Made by a program: the position numbers and the translations under genes
In this document: positions 1-13,123 of the stretch, piece by piece
Position numbering within the stretch: the first letter of the stretch is position 1
How the letters are laid out: each line of letters begins with the position of its first letter
Notes under the pieces: model-generated
Told to the model about the DNA's origin: nothing
The model's input: the letters and a program-made list of their open reading frames with translations, nothing else
The model's database searches: none
Assembly: GCA_973895155.1 (NCBI GenBank)
Contig: OZ316896.1
Span: 15,810,001 to 15,874,000, forward strand
Direction: 5' to 3'
DNA: 64,000 bases
Origin: Marsupella aquatica
Lineage: Eukaryota > Marchantiophyta

Positions 1-3000
1 CCACTGCGGCTCATCGAACAATAATCTCCATGATACAGCGGCTTTTATGGTGACGAGAGTTCGAGGTTTCGAGACCTGTTATGATTGAACACCAGTCCAG
101 ACAAGTTAGGCACAAACTACTGACATCCAAAGATTTGACACAGAAACAAAGGGACAATATCAATCCCCCAAAACGGAAGGATTGAATGGCTGAACCGTGG
201 ACTAGTATCGTCCACTGCAGGCATTGGAAGGATTGAAACCAACGGAAGAAACAGCGCCACTTCCTCTGAATTCCTTCCTACCGAAATTTCAACCTTTCCC
301 ATCTTCGTGCATACACAAATTTGGTCGGACGAAATAAAAAACGTGATGACCATAAATACCTCCAAAACTGGCCGCAAAGGTTTCTCAAAACTCAAATAAT
401 CATCACTGTCTGGAGGACCGCCTTTGCAGCTTGCTGCACTCGTGTAGCAGTAAGTGTGCGAACGCAACTTCACTTCTCCAATGTGCCCAGTCAGTACCCC
501 TAATACATACGAGCCAGGTCGCTGTGGTGGTAAGAGAATCAAAACACTATTTTTCCCCGGATGCAGTACAGGGGCATTCGCACTTTTTACAACCTGCAAA
601 GACCACCATAGCAGAATCGAACACAGAATCAGATATAAATAGATACAAACTAACAACATGCCCTTCGACCAAACTTTCAAAAACTAATTGCTCCCTGGAC
701 TTCAAAGGAAATTACAAGCTGGACCTCGATCACAGGTATTCGGAAACTCATCATCATTCCATGCAACTTCACTGCTGCTCAAGCTGTTAATAGCCCTTTC
801 AAATGTAAGCACATGAGATCAACAAATCCAACCAAAAGAACACAGAGCTTCATACTTTGCAGAAGCATTTAGTTAGCTAAACTCTGCCTCCTCGCCCAGG
901 AAAGTTCAATTACTCAAAACCTTTCATCAACCGTTCCAAGGAAGCGGGCGTAAATATTTAGGTTGATCCATCCTTATCTTTCACAAGAAAACTAGACAAA
1001 GATCTCTCTACAACTGAGATTACAGACCGATGACAAGAACGTCTTTGATCATGTATCGTAACTTCATATATCGGTCCTGCGGTTAATAAAATCGAGCTTC
1101 CAAAATCCATCCATGACATCGCCGGATATTTTGACTAATGCATCTAAAACACACAAAGTTTGACAATTGATCAATACCCTGGTCCATTCCAGTTCATTCA
1201 GGACATATGCAAATCATTTTTGAGGCCTAGAGACAAGAACTGGAGATCTCCATTTTAGAAAACCGAGACTTGTTAAGAATCTTGAGCAGATATTTACCTT
1301 CCCACCTTCATCTGCACTGAACGTGGCCATGAGAGTCAAGCTCAAGGACTCGAGCGAAATGTCTTCCGCGAATCCACTCCACACTGTGACCACAAGAGTA
1401 CCGGGATCTCCTTCTTCAAGTTCCAGAGGAGGTCCTCCCTTGGATGTGAAAGTGATGAGCGCAGATACGTCTAAGGATACAGGAGACTGTAGTCCACTGT
1501 GAGCCAGCCTCACAATTTCAGACTGCAAACCCTGCCGCTCTTTTAAGGACAGCAATCCCCTATCCAATGATAACAGCTTCATACAAGAAGAAAGGTATCC
1601 AGCCCAGTCACCCAATCGCTTTTGGCAATCAGAGAGACGTGGGAGGACCTCGGCTAGTAAAGCATTCCAGCGCTCTCCCGCATAAAGAGCACAAACCTTC
1701 TCATACAGTTTGGCTGCTGAATCTAAATTCCCGCGTCTGTAGTACACAGCTGCAACTTCTCCATCTAGCACAACCCCGTGACGTTTGCGCCAGGAACGGT
1801 GGTAATTATCTGCTGCAGCTCTAGTGAGCTCCATGTACATTTCCTACAGAATATACAGCACTTATGCGTAAGGCTGATAGGGCTGTCAAGCAAAACTTAT
1901 TAACTGGACATGTGGCACATGGACTAAAAGAAGACGGCTAGTTAAACAAGGGGGATACCTGGTTAATAACTTTGAGTTCAAACAGAAAATAGTGTAAGAA
2001 TACGGACATCAACTACTAAAATGCTTAAAGCCTTACCTCAAATCCGTCAACAGAGGAAAGTGTTTTGTGTAGATATTCATCCGTTAACGTCGCCAGCAAA
2101 GCATCCTCTGCAGCTGCTTGTATTTCACCTAGCCTCATGGGATGGTCTATTGCACCCCAAGACGTAGCTGTAGTAAGTCCTCCAACTGCTGGGCTTCCTG
2201 GCCGTCCAGGACTCGCAGGAATTCCAGATCCACTTCCTGGCCGTGGTGAAGATAACCCCATAGCTCCATCTACAGCTGCACTACCATTAGTCGCCACCTT
2301 CATACTACTGGACCGACTAATAGGAGCTCCATCCTCCCCAGCAAATGAATCTGACCTCCGGAAGCTGTCACAGTGCAGAGACAATGTTTGACTTTGGTTA
2401 GGTAACAGCATAAGTGCAAAATGTCAAGGAATAGGCATTTCCTACCGAATGGAAGGACTCTATATTACGTGCAAGCAAGATGTGACTACAACCTTATGAG
2501 GCATACAGATATCAACAAACCTATCCAAGGACTCAGTACACGAAGCAAAGCATTCAACTATATCCATGGACACATTTTATCCTGCTATTTCCCCTGCCAA
2601 GTAACATAACATATGCTGAATTACTTTACCTTCCTTTAAAGCTATTGCTTGATTCTAGGACATCTGAGAAGCTGCCAGAAGACAGAGAGGCTCGTCTGCG
2701 ATTAGCGTCACGTAGAAGGCTGCTGGGGGCCAAAGGAAGCTCCTTCCGTGTGCTACCCAGCAGTTCTGGTTTGTCTGACGCAGCCTGATGCCATCTTGCA
2801 GTAATTAACATGTAAGGACATCGATAGATTGAAATAAGCTTCTGTCATCAAGCCTCATCTAAATGCAAGCTGACAAACAAGTTACCAAGAAAAACTTCTC
2901 AGAATCTATGACATACCCTTTCTGAAGCCATTCAGAAGCATTTTAAACAGCTTAATCGAATCAAAATATTTTCTCTCTACCTAACACAGAACACCTCCTA

Positions 3001-6000
3001 GACAATTCAATAATACAATCATGTGATATTCCACAAATAAAATTAGATACTGTAAGTTTGTTTCAACGAATGACCACACAGTAAATCAAAGTCATAGACT
3101 GTTACCCAGCTCCAGGTAATTGGCTTATGTGATTGAATTATTGACATGTCTACAGCCCTCATACTCACCAAAAGCAACAATCACAAAAATGAACCACCTT
3201 TCAGTTCCTCCATCACACGTCCCCAATGACGGTCACGCCGTTCCCGGCCACAATTTTATCTAAGAGGTTGAACTCCGGTAAAACCACAGATAGACAAATT
3301 AAGTTAAAGAACCAGTCTAAGCTACTCATTAGTCAAAGAGCCTTACTTGTTGCTTCGCTAGAATGCGTGCAGTAGCATCTGCTGCAACAGGAGGCCAGAC
3401 TGCTGGCTTCGGCCATGGCGACATGCTCAATGCTGCACTGTACAAGTTATCAATTCTTACTCAGAGCAGATTTCGTCATGCGTTACGACATTCCCTAACT
3501 AACCGCAGCGGAAGAACATAATTTCGTACGAGATTCTTTAGATTTTAGAAAAGTCTGATTCAGTCATGCTCAAGACACAAGGTAACGACACGATGATATT
3601 GATTTGCACGTAAGACTAATCAACATGTCCTTATAGTGCTTCAAGTAGGATACCTGTTACAAGGTGTTTTCTCTATCCTTGATCCGTATCCAATCAAGTC
3701 CCCTAATCTCATCAACTGCCAAAAGAAATGCAGACAAGGTGATATCCATCAGAGACTAAATGATACCATGGCCGCTGCAGAGCTCATAAGACCGCGTTTG
3801 ATTGCTAAATACTTTGGACAATAGAAACCTTACACTAACATTAAGCTGTTCGAATGGAGTCGAGAACGTTTGTCCCTTCGATTCCCAGAACAATGGGAGT
3901 AGATGTACAAAAACATTCAAAGATTGGCAGATTGTCAGTCAAGAGGAGAAACCTTAGACCGTGCATATGAATACAGATCTCCCAGTAGACGATAGAAGTC
4001 TTTTTCCACGTCAGGTGACACGGAATGAGGACGGAATCGATCTGCTGTTGCCTTCACTGTTGTCAAACATGCTGTGAGCACCCAGATTTCGCGGAGACAG
4101 AAAGGCAACCTTCTCTGTCCACGCAACGCAACAACAAGGTTCAAAGAGAGGTACAGGGTGGACATCCAGCACAAGATTGATGGCAATGAATTCCACTTAT
4201 TTTGCTAGTTAAAGAAGGTTCTCTTGCTTATTTGATGCAGACACGTGGCAACAGAAAGATCACTGTACTTTAATCCAAAAGAATACAGAAGTGCCCATGA
4301 GTTCCTACTATCCCAATTTGGATTATCAACGCCAAGCTATGGGCCAGGTTCTGAACATAAAGCTACCTCATATTGCAAGAGGGTTCTCGAAAATATGATG
4401 ATGAAGGGAAAACTCCTTGCAGCCACTTCAGCTGGACGATTTAGATGGAACAGCAGCTGCAATAGACAATGGGAGAAGTCCGAATTGGTAACACTCCGGT
4501 ACTTGTCATACAGCTTTCAAGACATAAACTCTCAAGCCAACACCATAATAAAACCCACAGATGATAAACTAGTCACTCAGATTGCAAATTTGCAACCCGT
4601 AAAGAAGGCAATCCACTGCACATTACGAGGAGTTTGCCTCTACTCTATGCAGCTCGAGTTGATAATGTCCTACTGTGATAATTCTTCTAAAGCTCTTCTA
4701 CCTTAAGCAAACTACAGAACACTCACCCGCGACGAACATTCTGATCGATGGAAACTTCGAGTGGTTACCAAACGAAAGCAAGAGAGGCACAAAGTCTGAG
4801 TTGAGGGCCAGCATTATATCATGAGAAACAAACAAAACCATATCAAGCGCGCACAACGCAAATGTCAGAAAGAACTATACCAATGCCTGACGAGCAAACA
4901 GATACTGGCGGAAGTCGAATTCTCTCACGGAATCCTCCAGCAGAAATTGAGGCAATGGCTTCCGGGTAGAATCCAAGATGGCCGCCTTCTCATCACCAAG
5001 ATCCGTGCCACCAAATTCCTTGGCCTTTGAATGAGGAGCGTTCACTGTCAAGCAGCAAGAAAAACTGACTATGAGCGATTGAGCTGATTCAGCAATCAAA
5101 ATTAAGACAATTGTATACTGAATAATCACCACTACGAATCAGACCCGACTCACAAAGATGTATTACGATGGATTACGACAACAATAGATAAAAGAACTAA
5201 CTTTGAATGTCCTAAGTACTCCCACAATGTACCCCGTTTGCCATGGGCTGTCTTTGCAGGTAGTTCTCCTGGTTAGTACTTGCTCACCTATCTCCAAATA
5301 AATTTGCTCCACTTCATCGTACTCCCGCAATGCATCCTCAGTCAAATGTGCCATTTCAAACATGATGGCTAGACTTTCCTGATAGGTAGGTTTGACATGA
5401 GCAACCAAATCGAAATACAGCTGATACTGGCAAATTTCATTGACATCGATAACATATTCAAGCCATACCGTAGAATGCGAGAAGAGAGCATCTATCCCTC
5501 TCCCAAACAATTACCACAATATGAAGTAGTATCCTAAGCCATACACGGGACAACCGGAATTTACGTTCTTGTCTAATTTGATACCCTGATCAACACAATT
5601 GGAGGTGAGCCACAGACCATCGGAGCATCAACTCCCTGGTTCCTTCGACTAGGAGAGGTAATGTGTTTCAATTAGTAAATGGCCATTAAAGCACATTTGG
5701 TCATAAGGAATGCCACTGTGCGTAGCACCTACTTCCTCTCATAGTAAAATCCAGCTCAAGAAACCCAATCATAACAAGAAACAGAGCAGTTGAGCAATTT
5801 CGAAGGACGCCATCACAATTATTAGAGTTGCGTAAATACCTTGACGACGAAGAAGTTGGAGAAGTTCCATGCAGGCATGAATCTGTATTCCAAATGTCTC
5901 CTCACTTCTTCTTCGTAAAATTGGACACGTCGGTCAAGTGTATTCCGTATGCATTCCAACACTTTGTTGTCAATGTCATCCCATACAGAAGGATCCGAAA

Positions 6001-8060
6001 TATGGGTCTCCAGTTTGCAGCACCTGCACTCAAAACAGATGCGCCAGATATGACTCCGTAACAGATTGCGACTGCCACTGCCATGCCAGTGGTGAATTCT
6101 AGACTGAAAAGACGATCTAACGAACCTAATCTCCAGATCACTAATCTCGCTATCCCCATCCTCTCGGCTCCCTTCTATGATAACTTAAGAGTGACGAAGA
6201 GATTGACACCTTTCTCGCTTTTTGGAGTTGAAGTCAGCTTCGAGCCTATAGTATGCCTTCTTGACGAGTTTTGTAGATGCTTCGTTGACAGGAGGCTTAG
6301 AAACAAATACAATAAACCATTCATGGTCTTCATTTTGCGTGATTTGTTTCAGCCGTGGCTTCAGCAAATTCTTGTACTCATCAAGATCCTGAGAAATATA
6401 AACGTCAGGAAAATAAAATAATATCCCATGCCCATATGAAACGGCACATTGCTGGAAAAGGCATCTTGGCGAAAACTTTCGCCAACATGATTTCTGCACA
6501 CTCCCTAAACACAAACAGTAGTTTAATCTGTTGGATACCCTAACGACTTTGAAGGAAAAATTTATCAGGAAATTCTTGCAGCTGTTTTATTCACAGTACA
6601 TCACAATAAGAAATATCTGCAGTAAATTGAGCAACCCCTGGAGATAATTAGAAACCTCTCAGGAGAGAGTTCGCACTTTTTACAATATCTTGACGCAACC
6701 AATCAGTACAACTAGTCGCAACCAATCAGTACAACTAGTCGCAAACAAGAAACTGCGCCTTTAGTACGCTCTCCCATTTGTTAACTTAAAAGCAGATCAA
6801 GAAATCGCATCGAAAGGTACCCTTCTTCAGAACAGACTTACCTCGCAAGTGACAAGAACTAAATTTGCATACGGATGGCGGAACCAAAAGGGTGACTGTT
6901 CCAATGCCGTTCGCCCACGGAGACGGGCATCTGTCGTGAGTATATACTCAACTGGCAATTTTTCAACCAATACTGGATTCCGTGCTTTGTTGTTCAGAAT
7001 GGCCCTTTTGAAAGGTGACCGGCCTTCCAAACCCTCCCTTACAATTGGCCACAACTCACAAACATCCTCAACTGCGAATCAAAACACATTGAATTATATA
7101 TCCTTAATGCTAAAAGAATCGTGAACATTTCCTAATTCATTCTTTTACGATGATAAGGGATGACCCATGCTAGCAAAAACAACTCCCCGTAAGAAAAACT
7201 GATACGACCTTCGCTACATTGGCATGTACAAGTCCAGTCTAACAATGCGCACAGGGGAGATTCGCGGCTGCCTATAACCTTATCCAAGCACGACAGTAGA
7301 GTTACACCAATGCCGGAAACCGTACCGGACATAGGCCACGATGTTACCCCTCCACTACCGCACAAATGAACTCTCGGTAGGCAGCTACTTTTACCGAATG
7401 TGTACACTCTTCAATTTGAGCTTAACGCCATGCAGAGAGAACCATACAAGGTGGAAAGGGGCTTTCTGAGGATACCATACACAGGTAGGAGCCGCAAGCA
7501 TGGAAAACAATCCTAAAGAGTGAGGCCCATTGAACAAAAGGTAGGGACAGCTCCGGCGACGGAGATCTGAGCGGATGTAGAAAAGGCAAAGGCCGACCGA
7601 TTGAACAACGACGTTAAACGGCATATGCCAGTTGCAGAACTCTGCTTATTGTGTGCTTTAATGTACAAGACTTAAGCTCGCGGTCTACACCTGCACTGGG
7701 CGAAAGCGCTCAGCAATCCTGAACACGAAATGAGAATAACCGATTTACGGAGAATGTGAGCACAGCTGACTACACTCCGAACGAGTCAGCGTCCCAGCTG
7801 ATTGTGTGACGCGTATCAAGAACGGATCCTCTAATTTATAAACACTGCATTCGACCGATACGTAATAACTGACACCTAAAGGCGAAGACACCGGTGAGCT
7901 AACCTGGCCCCGCATTCCTCAGTCTGAAGCCAGAGCAGGGGACATTAATTATAGATTTCAGTATTGGATGAGAGAGGAGCAGCAGCAGGCACACACCGGA
8001 AATGATGAGGCGATCCGATGCCTTTTTTACCATCTGAATCGGAGATAAGGGACTGGCCAT
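1..8060 (-). CDS. TRS130: TRS130/TRAPPC10-like TRAPPII tethering complex subunit (C-terminus off the left edge)
   Basis: TRS130 (CLUB in Arabidopsis) is a TRAPPII-specific subunit that tethers vesicles at the Golgi/TGN and is needed for cytokinesis. I resolved 15 exons: 8060-7997, 7071-6842, 6388-6210, 6023-5840, 5378-5288, 5044-4881, 4456-4367, 4114-3953, 3715-3654, 3437-3347, 2784-2630, 2364-2037, 1843-1298, 593-360 and 75-1. Each join has GT-AG borders and keeps frame, giving 885 codons; the family is about 1250 aa, so roughly 70% is present. Diagnostic matches along the chain are LPVEYILTTDARLRGR, HEWFIVFVSK, ECIRNTLDRRVQFYEEE, FEMAHLTEDALREYDE, FDFRQYLFARQ, LPFCLREIWVLTACL, PWPKPAVWP, NYHRSWRKRHGVVLDGE, YEKVCALYAGE and RPGSYVLGVLTG. 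The start was chosen because MASPLSPIQM...SDRLIIS aligns with the Arabidopsis N-terminus and joins the next exon at a split Val codon. Introns are mostly 100-900 bp; the first is about 0.9 kb. Confidence 0.93.
6695..6740. repeat. 23-bp tandem duplication in a TRS130 intron
   Basis: Two perfect head-to-tail copies of a 23-bp unit beginning GCAACCAATCAGTACAAC lie in the intron between exons 2 and 3 of the TRS130 gene. This is a recent replication-slippage product with no apparent function. Confidence 0.85.
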
Positions 8061-9127
8061 TTTGACTCCTCCTGCCTACTACTTGGCTCCTCCATCCTCT
8101 ACAACACCTCTGCCACGTTTCCTCCTCGCTCGGCCTTGCTGCTCGTCATCATCTCACAGTTGCTTGCAAATTCAGCAGCCGAAACGGACCTTCCACCCAT
8201 GAATGATCAGTGCACCAGCAAAATCTAGGCTGGTGGGGTGACCACTTCGCACTCGGGTCTGGTCCGATCGGATCGGATCTGATCTGATCGCATCTACCGT
8301 ACCACCGATGGATCGACCACCTCCACCTGCCTCTACTACGCTCGCTTGCTTGCTTGCTCCGAATCCGGGAAACGGGCTCATCAACCAACCTCCCTCCCTC
8401 ACAACACGAACACTTCCATTCCGTTCAGTCCATCGACCATCCGATCCAAGCAAGCAATTAATTCAATCACATCGACACGAAACCCTATATTTCGTAACTC
8501 TCTCCTTCTCCAGCAATTGCCCGCGTGCTTTTCCTGCTCGACTGCTTTTTGCCCTGAATAACTCTCCAGTTGCCTGCATTCCTGCAGTGAACTGGACCGG
8601 AAAGGAAATGAAGCGAGAAGTACCAGACCGCTGGGGCCCCCACCTCTCTACGACTGTCACCAAAATCGTGTCACGGTACAGGAGCACAATACTGTCCGAG
8701 TCCGACAGTCCGTGAAAATCGGATCCCAGAGTGCAATACTTCAATTCAGTTCAGTACTTCAGTTCTCAGGCTTCATCAGTCTGTGTCCATGCATTGCGCC
8801 TTCGACGCATTCATAAGCAGTAGTGCGCTGCGCCCTCTTCCTTCTCCAATCTCCAGTGCAGTGGTGTTCTCTGGCATACCGTAGTCTCGTCAAAGTGTGG
8901 CTTCAATGCGGTAGAAGTGTAGAGGACAGTGTAGAGTAGAGTAGTTATTACGGGACATGATGGTGATGATGATCTGACCTCCGATTCGGCACCTTGATTC
9001 CCTCCATCGACGTTTCTACTGCGTTCCACGCTCGATCTACTGTACTACGTAACTTACAGTAGATTCGTTGAAATGATTCACTGAGTAAGTTGCTTTATCT
9101 CGTGTACCAGTATCATCTTTATCGCTT

Positions 9128-9260
9128 GTTTTTGGGGGTTCGCATTTCTATGTTTCTGGGGGTTCGCATTTACCCTCTCCTTTTGAGTTTTTTGGGGTTT
9201 GCATTTACCCCTCTTCGTTTGCGTTTTTTGGGGTTCGCATTTACCCTCTTCTTTTGAGCT
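9128..9260. repeat. Imperfect tandem repeat around GGGGTTCGCATTT
   Basis: Four successive units share the core TTTTGGGGTTCGCATTT followed by a pyrimidine-rich stretch. They are spaced roughly 25-40 bp apart with substitutions (one unit reads GGGTTTGCATTT). This appears to be an old minisatellite. Confidence 0.75.
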
Positions 9261-9830
9261 GGTGTTTGTCCTCTCTCTCTACCTCTTTTGCTTTTTTTCT
9301 CCACTTTATTTTGTTTGGCCATTTTCAGTGATTTGATCATTTTCATCAATCTGGATTGCTTTCAACTTTCAAGGTTTGAACTGATGTGAAAGACTTGAAG
9401 GGCCCTCCAAAGGAAAAATAAACTCCTAGAAGGCTTTTTATTTTGAAAGAGACTTGTTGCAGCCCTTTGCCTTAGCTATTGACATTAAACACCGTAAGCT
9501 TAGGAAATAAAGGTTTGAGGAGGACTTAAAGAAGGAGGAGTCCACATCCCAAAGTATCAATTCTCTCTCTCATTCACTATAATTGGCAAAAATTCCATGA
9601 CATTTGCTGAAGGGGTGAATGTGCACTATATTGAAAACTAGATGTAGTGGGGAATTAGAGCCCTAGCGATGGAAGATAAAAAAAAACCCTTAGAGGGTGC
9701 AAAAGTAATCTAGAGTCTGAATTATACAAAGCGGTGCACCCTTTTAAGGCGCATTAAAGTAAAAATACATGCCAACAGTCCTTAATACAAAACATTGAAA
9801 AGTGGATTGCCCATATAGCAGTGTCAAAAT

Positions 9831-9924
9831 CCCTACAAGGTCACCATGGGAAGTCTCTGCTGCAGACCCTAAACATTCCCTACAAGGTCACCGTGGGAAG
9901 TCTCTGCTGCAGACCCTAAACATT
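9831..9924. repeat. 47-bp tandem duplication
   Basis: Two adjacent copies of a 47-bp unit starting CCCTACAAGGTCACC and ending GACCCTAAACATT differ by one base (CATGGG versus CGTGGG). The high identity suggests a recent duplication. Confidence 0.9.
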
Positions 9925-11647
9925 GCTGCACTCACGAGCCAGTTAATACAGCAGCAGCGCGACCATGGTGCTTGCAACTGGGAAGTGGATGCGGCTCCAC
10001 AGGGGGTACTCAGGGGTTGCAGGGACCGGGGGTAGCAACCTCCTTTTGAAACAAGGGTCCTCGCCAGGGTTTTCTTTTCCTGCTGGGGCCCCAAGTCTTT
10101 CATTGGTCTGAACTGCTCTTCCACAAAATCAGGCAAGGTTACATGAGAATAAGAAAGTTCGTTGGGGAAGGGAAGGGGGAGCAAATCCTCCCTGTGCAAG
10201 TGGGTAGCCCAAGGAGGCCAAGATACTCTAGGGTAAATTATTTTTTGTTTTTACTCGTGAATCCTGCCAAGGGGGGGCCATCAGATACCCACCAGGGTGG
10301 AAAGCCTGCAAGAAGGCAACAGCCAGAGAGCACAATGAGAAACACCAGGGCCTATCAGGGGCTACAACTAAGGGCAAATAAATTACAGGAGCCTGAGTTA
10401 GGGATGCCCTGGGGAGGGTGATCTAATTTCTAAGATTTTGTAAGCAAGCAATTTTGCAAGTGTAAGTTCATTTTTTCTTGTTGGTTTTGCCATTTTCCAT
10501 GACTTAGGGATGAGTCTGGCAGTTAAAGGGAGTGGGCAAGGGCTGGAGGGGGAATTATGCCCTGTAGAAATAGAAATAGGAAGAAAAACCAAAAAAACAG
10601 GGATTTACACTTTCCCCATTGTGTGGGCTATATTAAAATATTAATGGCAGCCAATGGAAAATCAAAAGTAAATATGATTAATGTTTGACAAATCTAAAAA
10701 ATGGCTGCTCATAAACATTAGAGTATCACAATGTTGTGCAGACTGAGTCATTGCCATAGGGTTGGCTTAGAATTATTTTATTGCCACCAACTTTTAATTT
10801 GTCCTTGGTTTAAATTAATTAGTAGATTCTTACTCACAGGTAAAGGTTCCCACTCACTTCAAGGTACCCATGCAGATCAAGTCTTCAAGTTTCTTAGAAT
10901 TGGTTTTGTCCACAAGAAGGCGTAGCTTCAATTTTTAGTTGACCTAGTTCAAATATCTGTCTGATAGTGACTGAGATAGCACAATCTTGCAGCATGGTAG
11001 CTGAGGACAAGGTAGGATGCTGCATGGAGGCTTATATGGGCTGGCAAGCTTTTGCTAAAGTGTTGTGGTGGTTAGTGGCTTTGTTTTTTACGGACTATTT
11101 AGGTAGATGCTTCATGGAGAGCTTTCGCTAAAAGTGTTGTGGTTTTTATTGACTTTGTTTTTTTATAGAAATACTAAGGAAATACTTCCATTAGTACAAC
11201 ACAGAACTCAAATAAGACAATTGAAAACTGCCCATTCTGAGTAGGGTATGTGGCTGGTCAGCAGTGTCAATTATTTCAACAGTAGTACCATGGTGAGGAA
11301 GACTGTTTCGCTGGGGAGGGTGACTGTGGCGGTAAGACACAAGGGAGTGAGAAGGTTTTTTGTTCATTTGCCTCCCTTTTCGATCTCTCTCCTCCCCCCC
11401 TTTTCTCTCCCAGATCGAGCCCCAGATGTAGGTTAGGGATGCAAAGTGTTTATGGCTTTCTCCTTCCCTCCCCAACACCAATACCCCCCATAATCAGCAA
11501 GCCAGGCCCTCGACCTTGGCCTCCCTCTTTGATGCTTGGAGAGGGGTGTTAGATATTTACTCTTAGGTTTACAGTAACTATTGTAACCATAGTTAGGCTA
11601 ACAGTAGTTGTACTCTTGGTTAGATTAGCCCTGCTATGTACTATAAA

Positions 11648-11975
11648 CAAGAAGTGTTAGCTTGTGGAAGAGTAACTCAAGCTCATTGTTATGAACTCAC
11701 TTGAGAAATGAGGAGATTGCCTGCTATGGAGATTTGGTATGGCCAATGGGTCTATAGTGCTCTAAAGATCTTGAGTGTTCTTGTGCGCGTAGCCTCATCA
11801 GAGGCAAGCCAACAAGAAGTGTTAGCTTGTGAAGGAGTAACTCAAGTTCATTCTTATGAAATCACTTGAGAAATGAGAATAGTGCTTGCTATGGAGATTT
11901 GGTATGGCCAATGGGTCTACAGTGCTGTAAAGATCTTGGGTGTTCTTGTGCACGTAGCCTCATCAGAGGCGAGCC
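11648..11975. repeat. 165-bp tandem duplication (two diverged copies)
   Basis: The unit beginning CAAGAAGTGTTAGCTTGTG and ending CCTCATCAGAGGC is present at 11648 and again at 11813. The copies differ at scattered positions, so the duplication is not new. No coding frame is preserved between copies. Confidence 0.9.
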
Positions 11976-12098
11976 ATGTATCTCTTGTTGTTGACTACTT
12001 ATTCATTGGTTGGTCGCTTGTACATGTTCTTGCAAGTTGAGTCTTTGCTCTTAAAGGGGAGGCCATTGCACAGCAAGGCCGCATGCCGGAGGTGTGGG

Positions 12099-12270
12099 GC
12101 AGCCAGGTGTGTACAGGGTGAGGAGGGGAGTTTGTCCAATCTGGTAATCATGAAAAAATTGGTTGAAGGCCAGGATGCAGCCAGGTGTGTGTGGGGGGGT
12201 TGGGTGGGGGGAAGGGGTGCGAATTTGTCAGATCCAATAATCATGAAAAAATAGGTTGAAGGGCCAGGAT
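12099..12270. repeat. ~80-95-bp imperfect tandem duplication with a G-rich expansion
   Basis: Both copies run from GCAGCCAGGTGTGT to AATCATGAAAAAAT and then GGTTGAAGG.CCAGGAT. The second copy contains an extra G-rich stretch (GGGGGGGTTGGGTGGGGGG) absent from the first, which accounts for its greater length. Confidence 0.8.
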
Positions 12271-13123
12271 CAAGTCCCGCCCAAAACTCATTATTTCATT
12301 CGCAAACTGAACAGGAAAGTCGCTCGATTGCTTATTATAGTGGTTTGATTTGATGTACGGAGTGTCTATAATCCAAATAAGCTCTCATGGAAGTGGAGGT
12401 CTTGTGTGGCTAGATACGACTCACCTCAATCCTCCACGACTTTCTGATAAGCCTCTGAGTTGTAAGTGCCGAGTTGTTAATATATCATAGAATGTCAATG
12501 ACGCATTCCAGGCATGACTAGCGCAATCTTGGCTCCGGCTCGAGATAGAAGTTTGTGGACCCAACAGACACTTCGTAACTTTTATTCAAACGATTTCTAC
12601 GTTGAATAGCGACACTCATAGAGTTAGAGATTGATGCCATCAATCATTCAAATGCCTCTTGATGACCTTCACTGCCATTGAAGCCAGAAAGTGAATTACT
12701 GCGGCTCAAAACAAAAGTTCCTGACTGCTAGAGTAAAAAATGAAGGCTCCCACTCCGCCTGATAACATGCTAACTACAATTCCATATAAAATCTAGGCCT
12801 CGCTGTGCATGACTGGGTTGCTGAGTTCTCTTTGTCTGTTTCTATGAATGTTGCGCCATGCGCTACGCGTTAATTTAATTTGCAACGACCTGGACCTCCT
12901 AATTGAGGATCCAGCTACATCTATCCACCAGAGATGTCCTGCTATGTCAAAGAGCCCTTGTCAATTGCCATCTGAGAGAGACTAAAGCTCTTCCTTGGAA
13001 AGAGAGACTAAAGCTCTTAAAGATCGATTTCAGCCGAATGAAAATGTACGATCGTTGAAGCGCAAAGATCCAGAATCATTTGCTCGTTTGTTGCAGGAGT
13101 TTGTACTCCCGGCTATCAATGCT

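Larger units (their letters stand above)
8061..13123. other. Spacer between TRS130 and the ICE/SCREAM gene
   Basis: I see no supported gene here. The first ~1 kb (8061-9060) should hold the TRS130 promoter and 5' UTR; it is less AT-rich than the rest and has GGATC-rich simple sequence near 8264-8290. From about 9.1 kb on the sequence is AT-rich and carries four tandem duplications, listed separately. ORFs here are short, lack family resemblance and look like chance. The last few hundred bases up to 13123 are expected to be the 3' UTR of the ICE/SCREAM gene. Confidence 0.6.

Noticed and set aside
117-680. A 187-codon minus-strand frame read as a stand-alone protein with a membrane-like N-terminus
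   Set aside because: Only 593-360 is exon sequence of TRS130. The hydrophobic start and the tail are translated introns, as shown by clean acceptor and donor sites.
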